A DNA stretch of 64,000 nucleotides from Chitinophaga japonensis (GTDB lineage Bacteria; Bacteroidota; Bacteroidia; Chitinophagales; Chitinophagaceae): assembly GCF_007830125.1 (NCBI RefSeq), contig NZ_VLLG01000003.1:858247-922246 (forward strand), written 5' to 3'. Below the pieces are notes generated by a model. It saw only the letters and a list, made by a program, of their open reading frames with translations. It was not told where the DNA came from and ran no database searches. The translations under genes were made by a program, and so were the position numbers. Shown here in pieces: positions 18,471 through 25,810 of the stretch. The stretch's first letter is position 1, and every line of letters starts with the position of its first letter.

Positions 18471-18512
18471 AAAAAAAGGGCGCTTCCGGATCGTTGGAAG
18501 AGCCCCTTTTGA
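18471..18512 (-). terminator. SAM-I riboswitch expression-platform terminator
   Basis: On the minus strand a stem (AAAGGGGCTCTTCC pairing with GGAAGCGCCCTTTT, eight-base loop) is followed by a T-run (18472-18478). It lies 35 bases after the aptamer and about 80 bases before the ATG of the trans-sulfuration gene. This indicates control by premature transcription termination when SAM is bound. Confidence 0.85.
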
Positions 18513-18543
18513 ATATTGTAGAAGGAATGTATTTCTCTGCCAA

Positions 18544-18661
18544 CTTATCTTTCCCACGGCATTACCCGGGGGCAGGAATTAGCACCTTTTCCCCGTTCAC
18601 AAGGAACGGAAATGGTTGCTAAGGCATCGCAGGGCCATATCCCTCCGCCTTTCTGGATAAG
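18544..18661 (-). promoter_or_regulatory. SAM-I (S-box) riboswitch aptamer
   Basis: On the minus strand the P1 helix is CTTATC (18656-18661) with GATAAG (18544-18549). Between them are the S-box consensus pieces GGCGGAGGGATATGGCCC, GATGCCTTAGCAACC and AAGGTGCTAATTCC, closing with GGGAAAGATAAG. This is a near-complete match to the SAM-I consensus. It should switch off the trans-sulfuration enzyme and homoserine dehydrogenase when S-adenosylmethionine is abundant. Confidence 0.96.
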
Positions 18662-18681
18662 TGATGTTTAAGAACTGGGTG

Positions 18682-18714
18682 CAAAGGTAATGGTACTTTG
18701 ATGAATTTTCCAAA
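18682..18714 (-). promoter_or_regulatory. Promoter of the SAM riboswitch operon
   Basis: On the minus strand TTTG (18711-18714) and TACCTTTG (18682-18689) are separated by 21 bases, placing the transcription start a few bases before the aptamer P1 strand at 18661. Confidence 0.65.
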
Positions 18715-18741
18715 TTTGGAAGTTCAGAAAGGAAGTTGTTT

Positions 18742-18764
18742 ATTTGCTAAATATTTTAGCAAAT
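18742..18764. promoter_or_regulatory. Operator-like perfect inverted repeat in the DUF2851 promoter
   Basis: ATTTGCTAAA (18742-18751) and TTTAGCAAAT (18755-18764) form a perfect 10-bp inverted repeat with a 3-base TAT spacer. It covers the -33 box TTTG (18743-18746) and the whole spacer of the plus-strand promoter whose -7 box TAAATTTG is at 18765-18772. Such placement predicts repression by a dimeric regulator. The minus-strand riboswitch promoter starts 28 bases away and could also be affected. Confidence 0.6.
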
Positions 18765-18798
18765 TAAATTTGTTGACACCGATAAAACCACCAAACCA

Positions 18799-20103
18799 AT
18801 GATGATCGCAAGCGTTAGCCCGTTACTTACGGAAGAGTTATTTCAGCACATCTGGAAATTCAGGCTGTTTAAAACCACCGGTCTTAGTACTACAGAAGGG
18901 GAGCCGGTACAGGTCATTCACCCCGGTACGCACAACCATCATGCGGGCCCGGATTTTACGGCGGCTAAAATAAGAATCGGCAATACCTTATGGGCCGGCA
19001 ATGTAGAGCTGCACCTGCGTACATCTGACTGGTACCGGCATGGGCATCAGCGGAACAAGCAGTATAGCAATGTTATTCTGCACGTGGTGTTTGAACATGA
19101 CGTGGAGTATTATGATACGGAGAGTATGCCGCCCTGTATTGAATTGCAGCAACAGATACCCAAACTGATCATGAAGCGGTACGATATGCTGCGGCAACAT
19201 ACCGCATTTGTACCCTGTGAATATAATGCCTGCAGCGTGCCGGAACTGATCTGGCACAACTGGAAGGAGCGGTTGCTGATTGAGCGCTGGGAACGTAAAA
19301 CCAGCACACTCCAAAACTGGTTGCTGCAAACCAAATATAACTGGGAGGAAGTATGCTACCGGGCTATCGCCCAAAGCTTTGGCATGCCGGTAAATGCCAT
19401 GCCCTTTTTACAACTGGCCCAGTCCCTGCCGCATACCCTGCTGGCCAGGCACCGGCCTAACCTGCTGCAGTTGGAAGCGCTGCTCTTTGGCCAGGCCGGG
19501 ATGCTGCAGGAGGAAGTCTTCCAGGACGCCTATCCCAGGCAGTTACAGCAGGAGTACGGCTACCTGCGGCATAAATACCGCCTGCAGCCCCTGCCGGCGC
19601 ACCTGTGGAACTGGCTGCGCATGCGCCCGGCTTCTTTTCCCACCATGCGCATTGCCACCCTGGCCGCTTTGATATATCAAACCCCGCACCTGTTTTCCGG
19701 GATACTGGAAACGGAAAGCATTACCGGTTTAGAGCAGTTGTTTGCTGTACAGCCTTCCGCCTACTGGCAGGAGCACTACCGCTTTGATAGTGCCGCCACC
19801 CACACCCGCTGCCCGGGCCGGTCTGCTGTACATAATATTCTTATCAATACGATACTGCCATTGCTGTTCCTGTACGGGAAGGAAAAAGGCATGAGCTACT
19901 ACCAGGAGCGCGCCTTACAGTTAATGGAAATATTACCGGCAGAGGAAAACAAGATCACCAACGGATGGGACCAGATAGGCATTATGCAGCAAAGTGCCCT
20001 GGACTCCCAGGCGCTGCTGCAGCTCAAACAACATTACTGCGACGAGAAAAAATGCCTGGAATGCGCGGTAGGCGCCAAGTTGCTGCGGGAAGGGATATTC
20101 TGA
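18799..20103 (+). CDS. DUF2851 family protein
   Basis: 434 residues; the start could be either of two consecutive ATG codons (18799 or 18802). The opening LLTEELFQHIWKFRLF, the GTHNHHAGPDFTAAKI motif (several His/Asp/Glu residues) and GNVELHLRTSDWYRHGHQ are diagnostic of DUF2851, a family widespread in Bacteroidota. The clustered acidic and histidine residues and the PDFxxA-type pattern suggest a metal-dependent, nuclease-like site, but this is inference. The C-terminus holds a cysteine pair (CDEKKCLECAVG). The gene is preceded by the operator-like palindrome and stands alone. Confidence 0.85.
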   Translation: MMIASVSPLLTEELFQHIWKFRLFKTTGLSTTEGEPVQVIHPGTHNHHAGPDFTAAKIRIGNTLWAGNVELHLRTSDWYRHGHQRNKQYSNVILHVVFEHDVEYYDTESMPPCIELQQQIPKLIMKRYDMLRQHTAFVPCEYNACSVPELIWHNWKERLLIERWERKTSTLQNWLLQTKYNWEEVCYRAIAQSFGMPVNAMPFLQLAQSLPHTLLARHRPNLLQLEALLFGQAGMLQEEVFQDAYPRQLQQEYGYLRHKYRLQPLPAHLWNWLRMRPASFPTMRIATLAALIYQTPHLFSGILETESITGLEQLFAVQPSAYWQEHYRFDSAATHTRCPGRSAVHNILINTILPLLFLYGKEKGMSYYQERALQLMEILPAEENKITNGWDQIGIMQQSALDSQALLQLKQHYCDEKKCLECAVGAKLLREGIF

Positions 20104-20113
20104 TCTCGCACAT

Positions 20114-20959
20114 TCATTGCTCCCAGCCGGTGTCTTTCAGGGCCGGGTCATTTTCCTTTTTGAGGAAATCCGCCTGTCCCAGCGATGCTGCTTCCCATTC
20201 CAGGATGGCTTCATCCGGCACCACCTGCACCGGTGTTTTCCAGGAAGCGGAGGTTTCATTGTAAGCCAGGTTAGACTGGGAGCAGTAGCAGGAAATGAGG
20301 GACCAGCGCGGGTGTTCAGACAGGTTGGCCTCGGAGCGGTGCAGCAGGTTAGGGTGGAAGAACAGCGCATCACCGGGCGCCAGTTCACAATAGACCAGCT
20401 CCATGGTTTTAAGCGCATTGGTCACCATTACCATGTCTGCGCCTACCTGCTCACCGGCAAAGCCGTGGTTCACACGGCCCATTTTATGTGAGCCTTTGAT
20501 CACCTGCAGGCAGCCGTTCTCTTTATTGGCGGCTGTGAGCGCTATCATTACAGATAAGAGCTGATCCGGGAACATGAACTGGTTCTTGTACCAGTAGCCA
20601 TAGTCCTGGTGCCATTCCCAGGCGCCGCCTACCCTGGGCTCTTTCTGCATCAGCTTGGAATGAAAGTGGCAAACAGGGGCGTCACTGTCCAGCAGGGCGG
20701 CCGCAGCATCTACCATCTTATGGCTGCGGGTAAGGTAGCCAAACACATCATTGCCGGGGGTAAACCAAAGGGAGAGCCGGGTCTTTTTGCCGGTCTGGTC
20801 ATTCAGGTCCAGTGCATGTTGCTGCATGGCATTATCTGCCAGGGCGGTAGCATATAGTTTATTTACCTCCGCTGCAGCGCAAAAACCCTTTACTGCAATG
20901 AAGCCGTCCTCATGATATGCGGCGACCTGTTCTTGTGTTAACCGGAAAGCCATATGCAT
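20114..20959 (-). CDS. Phytanoyl-CoA dioxygenase family protein (Fe(II)/2-oxoglutarate oxygenase)
   Basis: 281 residues; ATG at 20959 or 20953 are both possible. The iron triad is visible as WHQDYGYW (His and Asp, near residue 122) and a distal histidine in FFHPNLLHRSE, followed by the arginine-containing strand HPRWSLISCY that holds 2-oxoglutarate. Members hydroxylate small molecules such as fatty acyl-CoA or ectoine precursors; the substrate here is unknown since neighbours give no hint. Convergent with DUF2851 with a 10-base gap. Confidence 0.88.
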   Translation of the reverse strand: MHMAFRLTQEQVAAYHEDGFIAVKGFCAAAEVNKLYATALADNAMQQHALDLNDQTGKKTRLSLWFTPGNDVFGYLTRSHKMVDAAAALLDSDAPVCHFHSKLMQKEPRVGGAWEWHQDYGYWYKNQFMFPDQLLSVMIALTAANKENGCLQVIKGSHKMGRVNHGFAGEQVGADMVMVTNALKTMELVYCELAPGDALFFHPNLLHRSEANLSEHPRWSLISCYCSQSNLAYNETSASWKTPVQVVPDEAILEWEAASLGQADFLKKENDPALKDTGWEQ

Positions 20960-21050
20960 TCATTTTTTGTCTTCCTAAATGTCGGCATAAATGGCGTTAC
21001 AGCCTACTAATATTATATAAAAGAGGGGGATATATGCTGGAAAAATCGTG

Positions 21051-21058
21051 TAAGTTTG
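21051..21058 (+). promoter_or_regulatory. Candidate -7 box upstream of the barrel-like gene
   Basis: TAAGTTTG matches the TAnnTTTG -7 consensus about 100 bases before the GTG start at 21157. A second candidate, TACATTTG, is at 21130-21137, only 19 bases before the start. Which one is used cannot be decided by eye. Confidence 0.35.
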
Positions 21059-21156
21059 TAACAATAAATGAAAACCCGCGTTTATATATGGAGCGCCCGG
21101 ACCGGAGGGGGAGAGTTGGGGATTTTCATTACATTTGATACAAATAGCCCATTACT

Positions 21157-21993
21157 GTGAAAAAATTACACTTAGTCTTATTTTTATTAATGGTAGCCGG
21201 CACCCTGCAGGCCCAGTCTGATAAAGAAGCCAAAAAGAAGGAGCGGGAGGAAAGGAGACTGAAACGTATTTCCCTGTTCAGGGAGCTGGAGGAAGGGGAA
21301 AATAATTATGAAAGGGATTTTTCCATAGGTGGGCGTTTGAATACGGATGGGTGGAGCGGCTTTATAGAGCTGGGCTACCGTAAGAGCCGGAAGATCGTGA
21401 ACTACTTCCAGTTTGAGTTTGCAGAAAAGAAGCACCCCAAGGAAGATAAAAAACCGGGCCGTTTTGTGCCTATCGGCGATTTTGCCTACTCTGAAAAGCC
21501 TTACATCTACGGTAAACGGAATAATTTTTACCAGGCCAAGCTGGGCATGGGCCAGCGCTACCTGATAGGCGGCAAAGGCAACAAGAACGGTGTAGAGGTG
21601 TCCGCCATCTATTACGGCGGCGTATCTGTGGGCCTGCTGAAACCCTATTACCTGACCGTAGAGGATCCTACAGACGGCCTTGCAAAAGATATTAAATATG
21701 GTACGGACAGCTTCCTGGATACCGCTGCCTTCATCAATCCCTCCAGGATCATTGCCGGCGCCGGGTTTGGCAAAGGCTGGGGCGAGCTGACCGTGGTGCC
21801 GGGGCTGCACGCCAAAGCGGGGCTGCGTTTTGATTGGGCCAAGTTCAATGAAGTGGTGAGCGCCCTGGAAGTAGGGGTCAATGCCGAATACTATACCAAA
21901 GACGTCCCCATTATGGTGGACCAGGACCCTAAGAAGTTCTTTTTCAATGCCTACCTGAGCCTGCAGTTCGGGAAACGATGGAACAGGAAATAG
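21157..21993 (+). CDS. Secreted, probable outer-membrane beta-barrel-like protein
   Basis: 278 residues starting at GTG 21157; no in-frame ATG precedes the signal peptide (KKLHLVLFLLMVAGTLQAQ). After cleavage comes a charged, lysine/arginine-rich helix (residues 20-45). Alternating hydrophobic strands follow (for example GFIELGYRKSRKIVNYFQFEF split by short turns), ending in FNAYLSLQFGKRW, an aromatic-rich end typical of outer-membrane strands. I do not recognise a named family; similar Bacteroidota proteins are hypothetical. It lies 47 bases before lipA, which has its own promoter. Confidence 0.65.
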   Translation: MKKLHLVLFLLMVAGTLQAQSDKEAKKKEREERRLKRISLFRELEEGENNYERDFSIGGRLNTDGWSGFIELGYRKSRKIVNYFQFEFAEKKHPKEDKKPGRFVPIGDFAYSEKPYIYGKRNNFYQAKLGMGQRYLIGGKGNKNGVEVSAIYYGGVSVGLLKPYYLTVEDPTDGLAKDIKYGTDSFLDTAAFINPSRIIAGAGFGKGWGELTVVPGLHAKAGLRFDWAKFNEVVSALEVGVNAEYYTKDVPIMVDQDPKKFFFNAYLSLQFGKRWNRK

Positions 21994-22008
21994 TTAATGA
22001 TAAGTTAG

Positions 22009-22034
22009 TACCTTTGTTGTTCTAAAGAAAGGAG
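22009..22034 (+). promoter_or_regulatory. lipA promoter -7 box and ribosome binding site
   Basis: TACCTTTG at 22009-22016 is a consensus -7 box. AAAGGAG at 22028-22034 is an unusually good Shine-Dalgarno sequence for this genome, six bases before the lipA ATG at 22041, and it fixes that start. Confidence 0.6.
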
Positions 22035-22040
22035 TTAGCG

Positions 22041-22937
22041 ATGCAAGAACAAACCGTATGCGGAGCGCCGGCAACAGCCCCGAGGACCAAGAAGCCAGAC
22101 TGGCTGCGTGTGAAATTGCCGATAGGAGAGAACTACAAACAGGTCAGGAACCTGGTTGATACCCATAAATTACATACCATCTGTGAAAGCGGCAACTGTC
22201 CCAATATGGGAGAATGCTGGGGGGCAGGCACCGCTACCTTTATGATACTGGGCAACATCTGTACCCGCAGTTGCGGCTTTTGCGCCGTAGCTACCGGCCG
22301 TCCCGAGCCGGTAGACTGGGATGAGCCCCAGCGTGTGGCGGAAGCCATTTACCTGATGAAGGTAAAACACGCCGTTATTACCTCTGTAGACAGGGATGAA
22401 CTGAAAGACGGCGGCTCCATCATATGGGCCAATACCGTAAAGGCTATCCGCGCCCTTAATCCTGATACCACCCTGGAAACCCTGATACCCGATTTTAGAG
22501 GGCAGTGGGACAACCTGCAGCGCATCATAGACGTAGCGCCCGAGGTAGTGTCGCATAACCTGGAAACCGTAGAAAGGCTTACCAAGCAGGTGCGCATACA
22601 GGCTAAATACCACCGCAGCCTGGAAGTGATCCGCCGCCTGAAAGAAGGCGGCATGCGTACCAAAAGCGGTATCATGCTGGGCCTGGGAGAAACCAGGGAA
22701 GAAGTGATACAGGCCATGCAGGACCTTTATGATAATGGGGTAGATGTAGTAACCCTGGGCCAGTACCTGCAGCCCACACCCCGGCACCTGCCGGTAGTGC
22801 GCTTCGTACATCCCGATGAATTTGCAGAATACCGTGAAATAGGCTACAGCATGGGTATTGACTATGTAGAATCCGGTCCGCTGGTACGTTCCTCTTACCA
22901 TGCAGAAAAACATATACATAGCGGACGTAATAAATAA
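22041..22937 (+). CDS. lipA: Lipoyl synthase (radical SAM)
   Basis: 298 residues. Both iron-sulfur sites are intact: the auxiliary cluster cysteines in [12 protein letters not shown] and the radical SAM cluster in [10 protein letters not shown]; the C-terminal RSSYHAEK serine motif is also present. The enzyme inserts two sulfur atoms into octanoyl chains on the E2 subunits of 2-oxo acid dehydrogenases and on GcvH, so it supports the glycine cleavage system whose P protein is at the left end of the window. lipB is not adjacent. Confidence 0.97.
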   Translation: MQEQTVCGAPATAPRTKKPDWLRVKLPIGENYKQVRNLVDTHKLHTICESGNCPNMGECWGAGTATFMILGNICTRSCGFCAVATGRPEPVDWDEPQRVAEAIYLMKVKHAVITSVDRDELKDGGSIIWANTVKAIRALNPDTTLETLIPDFRGQWDNLQRIIDVAPEVVSHNLETVERLTKQVRIQAKYHRSLEVIRRLKEGGMRTKSGIMLGLGETREEVIQAMQDLYDNGVDVVTLGQYLQPTPRHLPVVRFVHPDEFAEYREIGYSMGIDYVESGPLVRSSYHAEKHIHSGRNK

Positions 22938-23240
22938 AAGGTGGTTAAATAGCTATTTAACCACTCAACCATATATGCAGAAAAAATAGGGAACCATACT
23001 TATCTTTGCGTAGCAAATTTAAACCTTAAACCTACCTGTAACGCAGTTTGGTACCACCACCAACGCAGTTAGCAACCTTATAAAGCGGGCTGACAGGCCT
23101 TTCTGTCCATACAATTGATTGTAATAATATTTAAATTATTGCAATGTGTATATGCTGTGTATTGCTGAAAGGTGCTGCCAGGAAAACCCGCCGTTGTATT
23201 CTGAATGGTCTAAAGAAGCATTGATTGTCAAAAGTTTTCT
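22938..23240 (+). promoter_or_regulatory. Intergenic region: palindrome, efflux promoter and long leader
   Basis: A perfect 24-bp palindrome (arms GTGGTTAAATAG and CTATTTAACCAC, 22941-22964) stands just after lipA; it has no T-tract, so it is either a terminator-like hairpin or an operator. TATCTTTG at 23001-23008 is a -7 box for the efflux operon and would give a leader of about 225 bases. The leader contains the hairpin GACAG-gcctt-tCTGTC near 23090, a repeated AACGCAGTT word, and an AT-rich near-palindrome (AATAATATTTAAATTATT) around 23121-23138. No known riboswitch was recognised. Confidence 0.45.
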
Positions 23241-24575
23241 ATGAAGCAAAGCGTATTATTTTATGTGGCTGCGGTAATAGGTATGGCCTGCTTTACCAGT
23301 TACGCTTCCGCACAGCAATTACCGGATTCTTTATTGCCTCCCGCCAATTTACAGGACTGTATCAAGTATGCATTATCGCATCAGCCGGTGGTACGGCAGT
23401 CGCACCTGGACGAGGCGATCACGGAGGCCACAATTAAAAGCAAGCTGGCAGACTGGTATCCGCAGATCAACCTGGATTATAATATCCAGCATTACCTGCA
23501 GATACCCACTTCTTATTTTAACGGTAGCCCGATCCGGGCCGGGGTGGAAAATTCATCTACCGCCGCGCTCTCCCTGAACCAGAACCTCTTTAACCGCGAT
23601 GTGCTACTAGCCAGCCGCACCGCCAGGGATGTACGCCGGCAGGCTAAACAGAACACAGCCAGCAGCCGGATAGACGTGGTAAGCGATGTAAGCAAGGCGT
23701 ATTACGACGTGCTGCTGACCAAACGCCAGATAGCCGTGCTGGAAGAGGATATTATCCGCCTGGAACGCAGCCGGAAAGACGCTTACAACCAATACCAGGC
23801 CGGGGTAGTGGACAAAACGGACTACAAGCGGGCCAATATCTCCCTGAACAACGCAAAAGGCCAGCGCAAAACCGCCGAAGAGCTGCTGGATGGCAAATAC
23901 GCCTACCTGCGCCAGCTCATGGGCTACCCGGAAACAGGGGAACTGAAGCTGGTGGATGATACCCTGCAAATGGAAAGCGAAGTAAGCCTGGATACTACCA
24001 CCACTGTAAATTATGAGAACAGGATAGAGTTCCAACTGCTGCAAACCCAGCAACGCCTGCTGGAAGCAGAGCTGCGGTATAACAAGTGGAGCTTCCTGCC
24101 CACGGTATCCGCCTTTGCCAACTACAACGCGGCCTATCTTAACAACGAATTTTCCAAACTGTATAAAGACAACCTGCCCAACTCCTACTTTGGCCTGAAA
24201 GTATCCGTTCCCATCTTCCAGGGCTCCAAACGTATTCAGAACATCCGCGCGGCAGAGCTGCAACTGAAACGTACCGAGTGGGACTTTGAAACACTGAAAA
24301 GCCAGATCAATACAGAGTATACACAGGCCATGGCTACCTATAAAAGTAACTTCTACAACTATACGTTACAGCGGGAGAACATGCAGGAAGCCCGTGAAGT
24401 GTATGAACTGATCAATTTGCAGTACAGGGAGGGCGTAAAAACTTTCCTGGAAGTGATTACCGCTGAAACGGACCTGCGTACCGCGCAGCTTAATTATTTC
24501 AATGCACTGTACCAGGTATTGTCCAGCAAAATAGATCTGCAAAGATCATTGGGAACATTAACAACCAGCTTGTAG
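23241..24575 (+). CDS. TolC-family outer membrane efflux protein
   Basis: 444 residues with a signal peptide (VLFYVAAVIGMACFTSYASAQ). The body shows two related halves rich in long helices (for example VVRQSHLDEAITEATIKSKL) separated by barrel strands, the outer membrane factor fold. The motifs AELQLKRTEWDFETLKSQI and YREGVKTFLEVITAETDL near the C-terminus are typical. It forms the trimeric exit duct for the adaptor and RND pump encoded just downstream (gaps of 51 and 53 bases), a complete tripartite system whose order is OMF, adaptor, pump. Confidence 0.93.
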   Translation: MKQSVLFYVAAVIGMACFTSYASAQQLPDSLLPPANLQDCIKYALSHQPVVRQSHLDEAITEATIKSKLADWYPQINLDYNIQHYLQIPTSYFNGSPIRAGVENSSTAALSLNQNLFNRDVLLASRTARDVRRQAKQNTASSRIDVVSDVSKAYYDVLLTKRQIAVLEEDIIRLERSRKDAYNQYQAGVVDKTDYKRANISLNNAKGQRKTAEELLDGKYAYLRQLMGYPETGELKLVDDTLQMESEVSLDTTTTVNYENRIEFQLLQTQQRLLEAELRYNKWSFLPTVSAFANYNAAYLNNEFSKLYKDNLPNSYFGLKVSVPIFQGSKRIQNIRAAELQLKRTEWDFETLKSQINTEYTQAMATYKSNFYNYTLQRENMQEAREVYELINLQYREGVKTFLEVITAETDLRTAQLNYFNALYQVLSSKIDLQRSLGTLTTSL

Positions 24576-24626
24576 CATCTGGCTATTAGCTTAAAGAATA
24601 AACCGGATCCGATAAACGATTTTCAG

Positions 24627-25757
24627 ATGAAGAAAAGAAATCTTATATTTTTTATTTGCGCTTTTGGCGTTATCTCCTTCATAGCCTGTAAAGGCCCGGC
24701 GTCCAACGGAGCCATGGTAATGCCGCCCACGCCCGTGAATATAGCGGAAGCCACCCGGCAGGCGGCCATTTATTATGATAACTATCCTGCTACCGTCGTA
24801 GCGTTGAACAAGGTGGAGCTGCGCGCCCAGGTATCCGGTTTTATCACCGGCATCTTCTTTAAGGAAGGAGAGGTGGTACCCAAAGGCAAAACCCTCTATG
24901 AAATAGACCGCCGCAAATATGAGGCTGCCTACCGCCAGGCAGAGGCCAGCATTATGAGCGCCCGCGCCAATTTCAACAAGGCGCAGAAAGATATGGACCG
25001 GTATGAGCGCCTGGCCGAACAGGACGCTATTGCCCGCCAAACGCTGGATAATGCCGCCGCGGCCCTGGAAACCAACCGCAGCCAGTTGGCAGCCGCAGAA
25101 GCCAGCCTGCTGGCCGCCCGTACGGACCTGGACTACTCCCTGATAAAAGCGCCTTTTACCGGCCGCATCGGCATCTCCCAGGTAAAGCTTGGCGCACAGG
25201 TAAGCCCCGGCACCACGCTGCTGAATACCATCTCCAGCGAAGATCCCATTGCCGTGGATTTTGTGGTGAATGAAACGGACATCAGCCGTTTTGTGGCCCT
25301 GCAGGGAAAGACCGGTGGTGATAATGACAGCACTTTCCGCCTGCAACTGCCCGGCGGCGCGTATTATAAACATAACGGGAAGCTCATCGCCATTGACCGT
25401 GGGGTAGACAACCAAACCGGCACCATCAAAATAAGGGTGGAATTCCGCAACCCGGACGATGCACTGAAAGACGGGATGAGCTGCGTGCTGAATGTGCTGA
25501 ACGATGCATCCGGCAACCGGCTGGTGATCCCCTACAAAGCGATCACCGAGCAGATGGGTGAATTCTTTGTGTTCGTGGCCAGGGACTCTATCGCATTGCA
25601 GCGCAAGGTGCACCTGGGCCCCAAGCTGAGAGACCAGGTGGTGATATTGGACGGCCTGGAACAAGGTGATAAGGTGATCACCGAAGGCTTCCAGCGCCTG
25701 CGCGACAGCGGCCGGATACAGGTAGGCATGCCGCCGCAGCAGGGTGCTAAAAAGTAA
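24627..25757 (+). CDS. Efflux RND transporter periplasmic adaptor (membrane fusion protein)
   Basis: 376 residues. The N-terminus (LIFFICAFGVISFIACKG) ends in a lipobox-like SFIAC, so it is probably a lipoprotein of the inner membrane facing the periplasm. Barrel-sandwich and alpha-hairpin regions follow: VELRAQVSGFITGIFFKEGEVV and YSLIKAPFTGRIGISQVKLG are the two halves of the lipoyl-like domain, with the alanine-rich coiled coil (about residues 95-165) between them. The order matches MexA/AcrA proteins and it lies between the OMF and pump genes. Confidence 0.93.
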   Translation: MKKRNLIFFICAFGVISFIACKGPASNGAMVMPPTPVNIAEATRQAAIYYDNYPATVVALNKVELRAQVSGFITGIFFKEGEVVPKGKTLYEIDRRKYEAAYRQAEASIMSARANFNKAQKDMDRYERLAEQDAIARQTLDNAAAALETNRSQLAAAEASLLAARTDLDYSLIKAPFTGRIGISQVKLGAQVSPGTTLLNTISSEDPIAVDFVVNETDISRFVALQGKTGGDNDSTFRLQLPGGAYYKHNGKLIAIDRGVDNQTGTIKIRVEFRNPDDALKDGMSCVLNVLNDASGNRLVIPYKAITEQMGEFFVFVARDSIALQRKVHLGPKLRDQVVILDGLEQGDKVITEGFQRLRDSGRIQVGMPPQQGAKK

Positions 25758-25810
25758 GCAGCGCTTTTCACACCCGTTAAACTTTAGTGAACCAATAGAA
25801 GAACAAGATC

